Below are positions 1 through 6,340 of a stretch of DNA of 11,936 nucleotides, piece after piece. The notes under the pieces are model-generated. The model did not search any database. It saw only the letters and a list, made by a program, of their open reading frames with translations, and was not told the DNA's origin. Every line of letters starts with the position of its first letter. Position 1 is the stretch's first letter. The stretch comes from CAYUNT01 sp964446285 (GTDB lineage Bacteria > Sumerlaeota > Sumerlaeia > SLMS01 > CAYUNT01): contig CAYUNT010000142.1 of assembly GCA_964446285.1 (NCBI GenBank), positions 1 through 11,936 of the forward strand, in the 5' to 3' direction. A program made the translations under genes and the position numbers.

Positions 1-419
1 CAAGGGATTGTTTTTTATGCAATTTTAAGAATATAAACGGGCTGACGGATCAGGGTCTTTATCCTTATCGCTCGGCGGCGGCGGCGCTTGGGGCTGAGGC
101 GAGGATGCGGGCGCGGCGGAGGGAAGCGAATGAGAATCACCCATGATGTGTTATATCCAGCATAAAATCCGGGCGGCAGAGAGCGTATGATTCCAGCGAG
201 GAGGTTTGAGGTAAATGGCGAAGCCCTTTCGTCCATAAATCACCATGAAAATGCGTCGCACGGCGGGACAAATGCAAGCGGGGTCTTTGGCTCCGGACGC
301 TGCAGGCGCGGATAAAAAAATGGTATCTTTTCCCGGCACTTAATGCATCCTTTCAAGAATTGAACCTGCCGCCAAATGACGGCAGGTTCGTAATATATCC
401 GGCACGTTGTTCCGCCTGG
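1..419. other. Intergenic left end, no convincing gene
   Basis: No reading frame here resembles a known protein. Three weak items can be seen. First, a minus-strand 39-codon frame at 25-144 would encode a Pro/Ser/Asp-rich peptide (it includes Ala-Pro-Pro-Pro-Pro-Ser followed by a Asp-Lys-Asp-Lys-Asp run), but it has no clear ribosome binding site. Second, a strong GAGGAGG at 199-205, with a second GAGG at 208-211, precedes a 7-codon plus-strand frame at 215-238 (MAKPFRP). Third, a perfect hairpin lies at 362-389. No rRNA, tRNA or convincing sigma-70 promoter was found; TAATAT at 391-396 is a possible -10 box but lacks a well-spaced -35. Confidence 0.5.
362..389. repeat. Perfect 10-bp inverted repeat (hairpin)
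   Basis: GAACCTGCCG (362-371) and its exact reverse complement CGGCAGGTTC (380-389) flank an 8-base loop. The structure lies 30 bases before the ATG of the lipoprotein gene. No T-run follows on either strand, so it is not a textbook intrinsic terminator. It could be an operator, an RNA-stability hairpin in the 5' leader, or a terminator remnant. The pairing is directly visible; the role is inference. Confidence 0.6.
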
Positions 420-1415
420 ATGAAACCAAACTATATCTTCCGCAGCCTTATTTTTTTATTTGTCTTGGCGCTCGCCGTTCTCGCGCAAGGGTGCCGGAGC
501 GACGCCGCTCCCGCGCCGCAGGGAAAAACCGGTTCCACAGGATTGTCTTCCGGCGCTTCTGAAGTTTCCGATTCCGAGGCTCGTTCAAGTGTTTCCGGCG
601 CATCGGCGGGAGCTGCTGCGCCCGCTGCATCCGTCGCATCCGACGCATCTGTAGCATCTGGTGGCGCGCCATCGGCGGAGAATTCGCCGCTGGGGCTTGG
701 CGGCGGGGGAGGGGCGCGCGGAGAAATGCCGGATTGGTGGAAGGAATTTACCGCCTATCGTTCGAAACGCACGCGCGAACACCTGGCCGATAATGAACGC
801 CGCGCGCCGGGCGGGATTGTGTTTTTAGGCGATTCGCTGGTGGATTGGTTTCCTGTCGAGCGCTATTTTCCGCAGGCGCCGGTTATCAATCGCGGGATTG
901 CGGGCGAGCGGGTGGGCGACCGGCTGCGGCCGCATTTGCGCGGACGTCTCGATTGGTCTGTGGCTGACTTGAAGCCGCGGGCGGTTTTTTTGATGTGCGG
1001 CGTGAACGACCTCATGTGGCCCGACGTGGCGACGGCGGACGTCGAGGAAGGATACCGAATGCTGCTGGCGGATTTGCGAAAGGCGGCTCCGGGGGCGCGA
1101 GTGTATGTTCACGCGTTGCTGCCGACGCGCGGCGAATATGCCCGGCACAATGCGCGAATCCGCGAATTCAATCCGAGACTGAAGAAAATCGCCGAGGAAT
1201 TTGCCTGTTCCTATTTGGATTTTCACGCCGAGTTTTGCGATGCGGCGGGCGAACTCGATCCGGCCTTCACGACTGATGGCCTGCATTTGTCCGAAGCCGG
1301 CCACGCCCGCTGGGCGAAATTGCTGCGGCCTTGGGTGTGCGAGTCGCTCGCTGCATCCATCTCGAGTTCCACAGGCCCTGATCCCAGATTCCTTGGTGCA
1401 GACGGGGGATCATGA
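420..1415 (+). CDS. SGNH/GDSL-family hydrolase, predicted lipoprotein
   Basis: 331 residues from ATG 420; an upstream in-frame TTG at 360 is unlikely because it would put about 20 polar residues before the signal peptide. Residues 1-25 form a signal peptide (basic start, hydrophobic core, then L-A-Q-G-Cys25). The lipobox is slightly atypical, with Ala at -3 and Gln at -2, so lipid anchoring is likely but not certain. Residues 26-100 are a low-complexity Ser/Ala/Gly linker with an ASVAS-D repeat. The catalytic domain shows all SGNH blocks: GDS with Ser139, Gly162 in NRGIAGER, GVND with Asn196, and DGLH with Asp286/His289. This is an esterase or acetylhydrolase fold acting outside the inner membrane, possibly on acetylated glycans; the substrate cannot be read from sequence. 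No Shine-Dalgarno is visible. The gene stands alone and converges on the EamA gene 21 bases downstream. Confidence 0.9.
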   Translation: MKPNYIFRSLIFLFVLALAVLAQGCRSDAAPAPQGKTGSTGLSSGASEVSDSEARSSVSGASAGAAAPAASVASDASVASGGAPSAENSPLGLGGGGGARGEMPDWWKEFTAYRSKRTREHLADNERRAPGGIVFLGDSLVDWFPVERYFPQAPVINRGIAGERVGDRLRPHLRGRLDWSVADLKPRAVFLMCGVNDLMWPDVATADVEEGYRMLLADLRKAAPGARVYVHALLPTRGEYARHNARIREFNPRLKKIAEEFACSYLDFHAEFCDAAGELDPAFTTDGLHLSEAGHARWAKLLRPWVCESLAASISSSTGPDPRFLGADGGS

Positions 1416-1436
1416 CACTACGCGTGAGAGCGGGGA

Positions 1437-2369
1437 TCAGGATTTGGCGAGGGTGACGAGGAGTGTGCCAGCGAAGATGAGAAGGCCGGCAAGGAGTTTG
1501 CGCCGCCAGCCGTAGCGTTCATGCAGAAAATAGAAACTAAGAAAGAATCCAAAGATGAGGTTGGTTCGCACGAGGCTCGATGCGCGGGTGACGTCGCCAA
1601 AGCCAATGGCCAAGTAAAATAACAGCGTGGATAAAAAACTGCAAAATGCCGTTGCGGAAAGGGCAATCCACGCGCGGCGCGAAATCCCCCGGATAGACAG
1701 CATTTCCCGGCGCGGACTCGTCGCGATTTCAGGCGTTTCCGACGTGCGCGCCCGGCTTATGTCATTCGCAGCGTCTGCAATGCGAGGGCTGCGCAAGCGG
1801 CGGATCAGCGTCACCGGAGCAAAGAGAACGACGCCGAGCAGCACGGTCGGAAACGAGAAGAAATAGGGATTGGCTTCTGTGATGGCGAGTTTGCTCGCCA
1901 CGTTGTTGAGGGCGAAGAGCGCAGCGGCCAAAATTCCGAAAGCGCCGTGATGGAATTTTCCGCCCGGAAAAAAGAAAACAGCGCCCGCGGCCACAAGCAG
2001 CACGCCCGCCACAAGCGCCGGGCTGAGGCGTTCGCCGAGCATCCCGGGCGCGAAGGCGAGCACGAACAGCGGCGTGATATTCACAAGGCTGAATGTGGAG
2101 TAGTAGTCGCGCCGGACTCCAGCGGATTGCAGCACGATGGCCACGGTTTCGAGCAATCCGGCAGCGGCGAGCCAAAGCCAGAATGACGCGGAGAGGTGCG
2201 TCTCAAATCGCCAGAGAAAAAACGGGAAGAGGAAAATTGCCGTGCCGAACCGCATGAGCAATGTGAAAACATCGGCGGGAAATTCGGCGAGGGCGCGTTT
2301 GCTGACGGCGCTCCAGGCGGCATTGAAGAAGGCGGCGGCCAGAACGCAAAGGATGGCGATGGGCGGCAT
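1437..2369 (-). CDS. EamA-type (DMT superfamily) transporter
   Basis: 310 residues from the ATG at 2369, 19 bases after the stop of the upstream glycosyltransferase. The frame stays open upstream, but that stretch reads through the glycosyltransferase gene. The protein has about ten hydrophobic segments in two halves of five, the double-EamA layout of drug/metabolite exporters. The first half includes the typical small-residue segment LAAAFFNAAWSAVSKRAL (9-26) and the MLGERLS loop (110-116). The second half ends with FLHERYGWRRKLLAGLLIFAG (281-301), the usual E-R signature before the last helix. The central loop (about 190-232) is unusually long and charged, with several Arg and Ser. It acts in the inner membrane; the substrate is unknown. 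No Shine-Dalgarno is visible before 2369, so translation may depend on coupling to the upstream gene. It is the last gene of the minus-strand run. Confidence 0.88.
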   Translation of the reverse strand: MPPIAILCVLAAAFFNAAWSAVSKRALAEFPADVFTLLMRFGTAIFLFPFFLWRFETHLSASFWLWLAAAGLLETVAIVLQSAGVRRDYYSTFSLVNITPLFVLAFAPGMLGERLSPALVAGVLLVAAGAVFFFPGGKFHHGAFGILAAALFALNNVASKLAITEANPYFFSFPTVLLGVVLFAPVTLIRRLRSPRIADAANDISRARTSETPEIATSPRREMLSIRGISRRAWIALSATAFCSFLSTLLFYLAIGFGDVTRASSLVRTNLIFGFFLSFYFLHERYGWRRKLLAGLLIFAGTLLVTLAKS

Positions 2370-2388
2370 AGGGTGGAAGATGGGCGGA

Positions 2389-3951
2389 TTAATGTTGGCG
2401 TGAGGGCTTTGGGGAATGAGGACGGGGAGGACGGCCGGTGAGGCGCTCGAAGGCGTCGGCGGCGAGGAAAAATAGAAAAAGACCAGTGGCCACCAGGGCG
2501 GCGGCGATATAGGCAAACGGCGCGAGAAATGGCGAAAAACCGCGCGCGCGCCGCGAAATCTGAACGACATGGGCACGCTGGAGGGTTTCGAGTTCTTCGC
2601 GAAGGCGAGCCGCTTGCTCGCGGGCGAGGCGCAATTCTTCCCCGGCGGATTGGGGCGCGGCGCTTAGACCGGTGGAAGAGGAATTGGATGGGGCACACGA
2701 AGAAAGCGGCGCGGTGAGAATCTGAATTTTTCCTTTTCGCGGCTTGGGATCGCGCGTCCAGTCCGCCAGAGGAGCGATTGTGCGGTCCCAGGCGAGGCGT
2801 TCGCTCACAAGCCGCCGCGCTCCTTCGGATGCCTTGCGGATTTCCTCGCCGCCGTGTTCTGCGTCCGCAAGCAGACGCCCAAACAAACGCCGCGTGCCGT
2901 CTTCGTCCGCAGGAGCGAGAGTCCAGCCCGCGCCGTATTCCTCGATCAGAGGCGAAAAATCGTCGTAGTTGCCGTGAATTACCGGCACGCCCGACCACAA
3001 ATACACGGCTGTGCGGCTCGGAAACGCCAGCTCGCGTTCGAGATTGCGCGGGAGCAAATCGAGCGCCACGCCGCAACGGGGCAGTGTGCGCGCCATTTCC
3101 TCAAAAGGCACAACGCCGCGCCGATGAACGCGCGGATGCGACTCGATAAAGTCCAGCAACGACTCGAAACGTCCGCGCGAGACGTCGAGCGTTGGGTGCA
3201 TTCCGCCGAAAAACTCGAGCGCCCCTTTGCCGCGCGCATCGCATTCTTCGAGCAACAGCCGCAGCGGGCGCTCGGGGTCTTGCCACGGCAAAAAGAAGCC
3301 TCCGAACACGAAAAGAGCAGGATCGCGCTTCTCGCCTGCGCCGGGCAAATCCGGCGGCATGGAATATAAAATCACGGGGCAGAGTTGCGCGTCAGGGGCG
3401 AATCCCGCTTCAAGCAGATACGGAATAAAATAGGCGCGCTGGCGCGGACCGGAGCAAACGGCGAAGTCGGCGCGGGCGAGTTGTTCGAGTTTCTCACGGC
3501 GGTCGGCGGCGGGATCGGGCGATCCCCAGTGAAGGCGTTCGAGGAGGTGCGGCCCCGCGAGGTCGATGGCAAGCGGGCAATCGAGCGGTCCTGCCTGGCG
3601 CAGGAGTCCCCAATGCTGCGCGACGACGGCCTCGGGGCGATGCGTCGCGAACCACTCAGGTAAATCGGCACGGCGCACGGCCTGGATTTTGGGTGCGCCG
3701 CCTGCAAAAAATGCGGATACAGGCGAGTTCGCGATTGCGCCAGGCGAGGCGAAGGCGGCTGGAATGGCGGGCACTTTCCCGCCTTGAGCCGCAAAGGCAT
3801 CCGCCGCCACAACCAGCGTGACGTCTTCGTGGCCGGCCGCGCGCAATCCTTGCGCCAGCGCCCAAGCGCGCAACCCCGCGCCGGTCGTGGGCATTCCCGG
3901 CAACGGCGGCGGCTCCGTCGTCAGCACCACCACGCTTGGCAGTGTCGTCAT
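2389..3951 (-). CDS. GT4-like glycosyltransferase with C-terminal coiled coil and TM segment
   Basis: 520 residues. The start at 3951 is chosen because it overlaps the upstream stop as ATGA and has GGAG (CTCC at 3961-3964 on the plus strand) nine bases upstream; an in-frame ATG at 3978 is less likely. The N-terminal Rossmann-like half (VVVLTTEPPPLPGMPTTGAGLRAWALAQGL, in which the glycines and the helix after them fit a GT-B acceptor domain) is followed by a C-terminal half carrying ELAFPSRTAVYLWSGVPVI (307-325), the family's E..FP.R..EYL..G.PVI nucleotide-sugar-binding motif. After a Ser/Pro/Gln linker (about 415-436) comes a heptad-like Glu/Arg/Leu stretch (437-462), then a hydrophobic segment (about 475-497) and a basic tail. 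Donor and acceptor sugars are not predictable. The tail suggests membrane attachment and oligomerisation at the inner membrane. Confidence 0.82.
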   Translation of the reverse strand: MTTLPSVVVLTTEPPPLPGMPTTGAGLRAWALAQGLRAAGHEDVTLVVAADAFAAQGGKVPAIPAAFASPGAIANSPVSAFFAGGAPKIQAVRRADLPEWFATHRPEAVVAQHWGLLRQAGPLDCPLAIDLAGPHLLERLHWGSPDPAADRREKLEQLARADFAVCSGPRQRAYFIPYLLEAGFAPDAQLCPVILYSMPPDLPGAGEKRDPALFVFGGFFLPWQDPERPLRLLLEECDARGKGALEFFGGMHPTLDVSRGRFESLLDFIESHPRVHRRGVVPFEEMARTLPRCGVALDLLPRNLERELAFPSRTAVYLWSGVPVIHGNYDDFSPLIEEYGAGWTLAPADEDGTRRLFGRLLADAEHGGEEIRKASEGARRLVSERLAWDRTIAPLADWTRDPKPRKGKIQILTAPLSSCAPSNSSSTGLSAAPQSAGEELRLAREQAARLREELETLQRAHVVQISRRARGFSPFLAPFAYIAAALVATGLFLFFLAADAFERLTGRPPRPHSPKPSRQH

Positions 3952-4856
3952 CGCGAACGGCTCCATTGCGATGCGCACTCATAATCGAGCGCATGGCCTT
4001 CGACGATCTCGCGTTCCATGGGATAATGCCTGGAAAAATCGAGGTCCACGATCTTCAGCAAGGGGCGGCGCGGGAAGGCGCGCGCGAGGGTCAGGCCGCC
4101 GCGATCCACAGCCAGCAGCGGGACATTCGGATGCGCGCGCCCGTCGTTGACGGCCAGAAGAAAGACCTGATTTTCGGCGGCGCGGCTGCGCAGATGCGCT
4201 TCGAGCGCGGGGCGTTTCCAAAGGCCGCGGCGGTCGCATACGTTGAATCCATAGACGAGAACTTCCGCGCCGCGGCGGGCGTATTCGTGCGCCCAGAGCG
4301 GAAAGCGCGCATCAAAACAAATCAGAAATCCGATGCGGCGCCCCTCGATCCGCGCGATGGCCGGGCCGCTCTGGCCCGGGGAATAAAACCGCGTGTCGCG
4401 CAAGGTGAGATGGCGTTTGTCATAGCGCGCGGCGAGGCGGCCCGAGGCGGAAAATACGAGCATGGAATTGAAAATCCGCCCGTCGCGCTCGCGCATAAGG
4501 GTTCCCGAGGCGATAGCCATGCGGAGTTCGCGCGCGAGCATTCCGAGGCGTTTGTTCAGGCTCGCGATTAGCGCAAAGTCCACAGAATCCGCATCATGGA
4601 AGTGTTCGCCATAATATCCCGAGAGCGCTCCTTCGGGGAAGATGGCGAGATGAGCGCCCTTCGCCGCCGCCTCGCGCGATAATGCCTCGATGCGCGCAAA
4701 GTTGCGTTCCGGACTGCCTAAAACAGGAAATGTGCAAAGCGCGGCGCGAAAAATAGCGGGCGTTTTTCCTGGAGCGGATATGGAATTTTGTCGTGGCTTG
4801 GCCGCGCGATTTTTCGATGCGTTCTTCTTTTCAGTGGATGCCCGGTTTGTGGACAT
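3948..4856 (-). CDS. Carbon-nitrogen hydrolase (nitrilase superfamily)
   Basis: 302 residues. The Glu-Lys-Cys triad is complete: Glu75 in FPEGALSGY, Lys147 in YDKRHLTLRD, and Cys180 in GFLICFDARFP. Members of this superfamily hydrolyse amides or nitriles, or make amide bonds with ammonia; the branch and the substrate are not clear from motifs alone. The first 35 residues are a basic, Ser/Asn-rich extension before the usual start of the fold (FRAALCTFPV). There is no signal peptide, so it is cytosolic. The start at 4856 is supported by GGAG (plus-strand CTCC 4865-4868) overlapping the end of the upstream gene, with an 8-base spacer. The gene ends in an ATGA overlap with the glycosyltransferase, so the two are translationally coupled. 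Confidence 0.9.
   Translation of the reverse strand: MSTNRASTEKKNASKNRAAKPRQNSISAPGKTPAIFRAALCTFPVLGSPERNFARIEALSREAAAKGAHLAIFPEGALSGYYGEHFHDADSVDFALIASLNKRLGMLARELRMAIASGTLMRERDGRIFNSMLVFSASGRLAARYDKRHLTLRDTRFYSPGQSGPAIARIEGRRIGFLICFDARFPLWAHEYARRGAEVLVYGFNVCDRRGLWKRPALEAHLRSRAAENQVFLLAVNDGRAHPNVPLLAVDRGGLTLARAFPRRPLLKIVDLDFSRHYPMEREIVEGHALDYECASQWSRSR
3961..3964 (-). promoter_or_regulatory. Shine-Dalgarno GGAG deciding the GT4-like start
   Basis: GGAG on the minus strand lies nine bases before ATG 3951. It favours that ATG over the two in-frame ATGs further upstream (3966 and 3978). It sits inside the 3' end of the amidohydrolase gene. Confidence 0.6.
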
Positions 4857-4861
4857 GCGTT

Positions 4862-5182
4862 TTACTCCGCGTTGTGACGGTTCTTGCTGGCCGAAGAATC
4901 CGGCGCGGGGTCCTCAGGAGAACTTTTTCCGCGCCGGTTGAACCATCGAAGGCGCAAGGCGCGGCGGTTTCGCGATGCGGCCGCATACATCGAGGGCCAC
5001 ATCCGCCGCAATGGACGAAGAATCACGCCGCGAATTATGCGATAATCAATCGAAAGAATCACGAGCGCGGCAAGGAACAGCACAACACCCGGGATGAATG
5101 GGACAAAACCAAAAAACACGGCGGCGGCGATGAGGATCGCGGCTGCCACATGGCGTCCCATCCGGCGGCTGATTTTGACCAT
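4862..5182 (-). CDS. Small integral membrane protein, PGPGW-like (tentative)
   Basis: 106 residues from ATG 5182, 35 bases after the ThpR-like gene. Basic residues (MVKISRRMGRH) precede a hydrophobic hairpin: one segment at about 11-28, a turn VPFIPG (27-32), and a second segment at about 33-47. A strongly basic region (RGVILRPLRRM) and a polar, Pro/Ser-rich C-terminus follow. The two-helix hairpin with a P-x-x-P-G turn recalls the small PGPGW-type putative membrane proteins, but the full motif is not present, so the family call is a guess. The open frame continues upstream through the ThpR-like gene in another frame; that extension has no membrane-protein character and is not part of this gene. 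The start lacks a strong Shine-Dalgarno. It is five bases before the amidohydrolase gene and probably in the same transcript. Confidence 0.7.
   Translation of the reverse strand: MVKISRRMGRHVAAAILIAAAVFFGFVPFIPGVVLFLAALVILSIDYRIIRGVILRPLRRMWPSMYAAASRNRRALRLRWFNRRGKSSPEDPAPDSSASKNRHNAE
4865..4868 (-). promoter_or_regulatory. Shine-Dalgarno GGAG for the amidohydrolase
   Basis: GGAG runs into the TAA stop of the small membrane protein gene and is followed by eight bases and ATG 4856. This supports the basic N-terminal extension being translated. Confidence 0.6.
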
Positions 5183-5217
5183 GCGAACTGGCCTTTGCAG
5201 GAGGCAATGGCGGCGGG

Positions 5218-5940
5218 CTATCGCGCGCCAAACGGGCTGCGATGCATGGGCGTATAGATCGCGCCCTCGGGACGCAGGTCGCTGCGAAACAGCACCGCTT
5301 CGGCGGGGCGGCAGGCGCCGGCATCGAAGCGTTCGTGCGATCCGACGACACTCATCATTCCGCGCACGCCGCGCATGGACTTGATGCGCGCCAGCGTCAG
5401 ATGCGGATGAAATGGCTTGGCGTCGGGCCGCACACCGATCCGCTGAATGAGCGGCGCGAGCGCTTCGCGAAACTCGGCCAAAGAGGCGTCCGCCTTGGGG
5501 ATGCCTATCCACAAAATGCGCGGGGCGCGTTCGTTCGGGAAAACGCCCAGCCCCCGCACCTCGATGCGCGGCGCGGCAAAACGGCGGGCCAGCGAGTCGA
5601 TGCGCGGCTTGAGCGCATCCAGGTTTTGCGGAGTCACGTTTCCCAGGAAATGCAAGGTGAGATGGATGTTTTCCGCGCGGACCCACGCTGGATGCGCGCC
5701 CGTGAACTCGATGCCTTTGCGCAGGCGTTCGAGCACTTCGGCGATCTTGGCGCGCACTTCGGCGGAGAGTTCCAGCGCAAGAAAGGAACGGATGCCAGGC
5801 GCGTCGGATGCGGGCGCGTCAGAAGCGGGAGCATCCTCTGCGGGATCGCGCAGGTCCGGCTTTTGGGAATCTAGCGCGTTTGGGCGGGGTTCCGGCGGAG
5901 TGGGTTGCGGCGAATTGGAAGGAGGCATATAATTCACCAT
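5218..5940 (-). CDS. thpR: RNA 2',3'-cyclic phosphodiesterase (2'-5' RNA ligase family)
   Basis: 240 residues from ATG 5940; ATG 5928 is an alternative four codons in. The two H-x-T-x catalytic motifs of the 2H phosphoesterase superfamily are both present: HLTL at 93-96 and HLTL at 180-183. The family's C-terminal VLFRSDLRPEGAIYTPM pattern (216-232) also fits. ThpR-like enzymes hydrolyse 2',3'-cyclic phosphate ends of RNA and can ligate tRNA halves through 2'-5' bonds in vitro. The conserved fold begins at about IRSFLALEL (50-58), so roughly 49 residues of Pro/Asp/Ala-rich sequence precede it, including a DAPAS repeat; this extension is unusual for the family. It is cytosolic. The gene lies 58 bases after the YCII gene and 35 bases before the small membrane protein gene. 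The start is the least certain part: AAGGA sits one base before the first ATG and 13 before the second. Confidence 0.88.
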   Translation of the reverse strand: MVNYMPPSNSPQPTPPEPRPNALDSQKPDLRDPAEDAPASDAPASDAPGIRSFLALELSAEVRAKIAEVLERLRKGIEFTGAHPAWVRAENIHLTLHFLGNVTPQNLDALKPRIDSLARRFAAPRIEVRGLGVFPNERAPRILWIGIPKADASLAEFREALAPLIQRIGVRPDAKPFHPHLTLARIKSMRGVRGMMSVVGSHERFDAGACRPAEAVLFRSDLRPEGAIYTPMHRSPFGAR

Positions 5941-5970
5941 GTCCTTATGTGGTTGATGCGTATTGCGCGG

Positions 5971-5990
5971 CAGCCCGGGAAACCAGGCTG
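5971..5990. repeat. Intergenic hairpin between YCII and thpR-like genes
   Basis: CAGCCCGG (5971-5978) and CCAGGCTG (5983-5990) pair over eight positions with one G-T wobble around a four-base loop (GAAA on the plus strand, TTTC on the transcribed minus strand). No T-run follows on the minus strand, so a strong terminator is unlikely. It may stabilise mRNA or weaken readthrough within the run. Confidence 0.45.
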
Positions 5991-5998
5991 GACTTCGT

Positions 5999-6283
5999 CT
6001 AGTCCTCGTCGGCCGCGGGGAGGGTTTTGCGGAAGGGATGAACCTCGCTGCGGGCGAAAATCCCTTCGCGGACAAAGGGATCGTCGCGCATTTTCCGATC
6101 GACCTCCTCGCGGGACTCCGCTCGCATGATCATCAAACTGCCCGCGGAGTCGAGCATCGGCCCGGCAATTACCACGCGCCCGGCCGCGACCCAATCGCTC
6201 CAGTATTTGATATGCGAGGCGAGTTGGCGCGGACGCTTTTCCTTGGCGTCCGGCGCGTCCCAGCCCAGGGCAATAAACAACAT
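5999..6283 (-). CDS. YCII-domain (YciI-like) protein
   Basis: 94 residues, the normal length for a stand-alone YCII protein. The start at 6283 (MLFIALGWDAPDA) has an excellent GGAGG eight bases upstream (plus-strand CCTCC 6292-6296), which rules out the in-frame ATG at 6334. Family features visible are the R-x-x-H-x-x-Y-W-like segment (RQLASHIKYW, 19-28), the GPMLD-AGS-x-M strand-turn-strand (41-52), and the DDPFVREGIF motif (67-76) holding the conserved Asp68; His24 and Asp68 are the usual pair of conserved polar residues. The fold is a dimeric ferredoxin-like alpha/beta barrel. Most members have no known reaction, although one relative is a dehalogenase. It is cytosolic. It lies 57 bases after the MobA-like gene. 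Confidence 0.87.
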   Translation of the reverse strand: MLFIALGWDAPDAKEKRPRQLASHIKYWSDWVAAGRVVIAGPMLDSAGSLMIMRAESREEVDRKMRDDPFVREGIFARSEVHPFRKTLPAADED

Positions 6284-6291
6284 CGAGAGAA

Positions 6292-6296
6292 CCTCC
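6292..6296 (-). promoter_or_regulatory. Shine-Dalgarno GGAGG deciding the YCII start
   Basis: GGAGG lies eight bases before ATG 6283, the best ribosome binding site in the window. It excludes the longer reading of this gene from 6334. Confidence 0.7.
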
Positions 6297-6340
6297 GTCC
6301 GTTCGCAATAAGGTTCGCAAAAGCGCTCGTCCACCGGCGC

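Noticed and set aside
2081..3076. 331-codon minus-strand open frame
   Set aside because: It overlaps the GT4-like gene and the EamA gene in another frame and is Arg/Ser/Pro-rich with no recognisable motif, as expected of a GC-rich shadow.
3936..4571. 211-codon plus-strand open frame
   Set aside because: It is antisense to the amidohydrolase gene, whose catalytic triad is intact.
5218..6075. Longer start for the ThpR-like gene at 6075
   Set aside because: It would overlap the YCII gene by about 77 bases and add Arg/Pro-rich sequence typical of out-of-frame translation.
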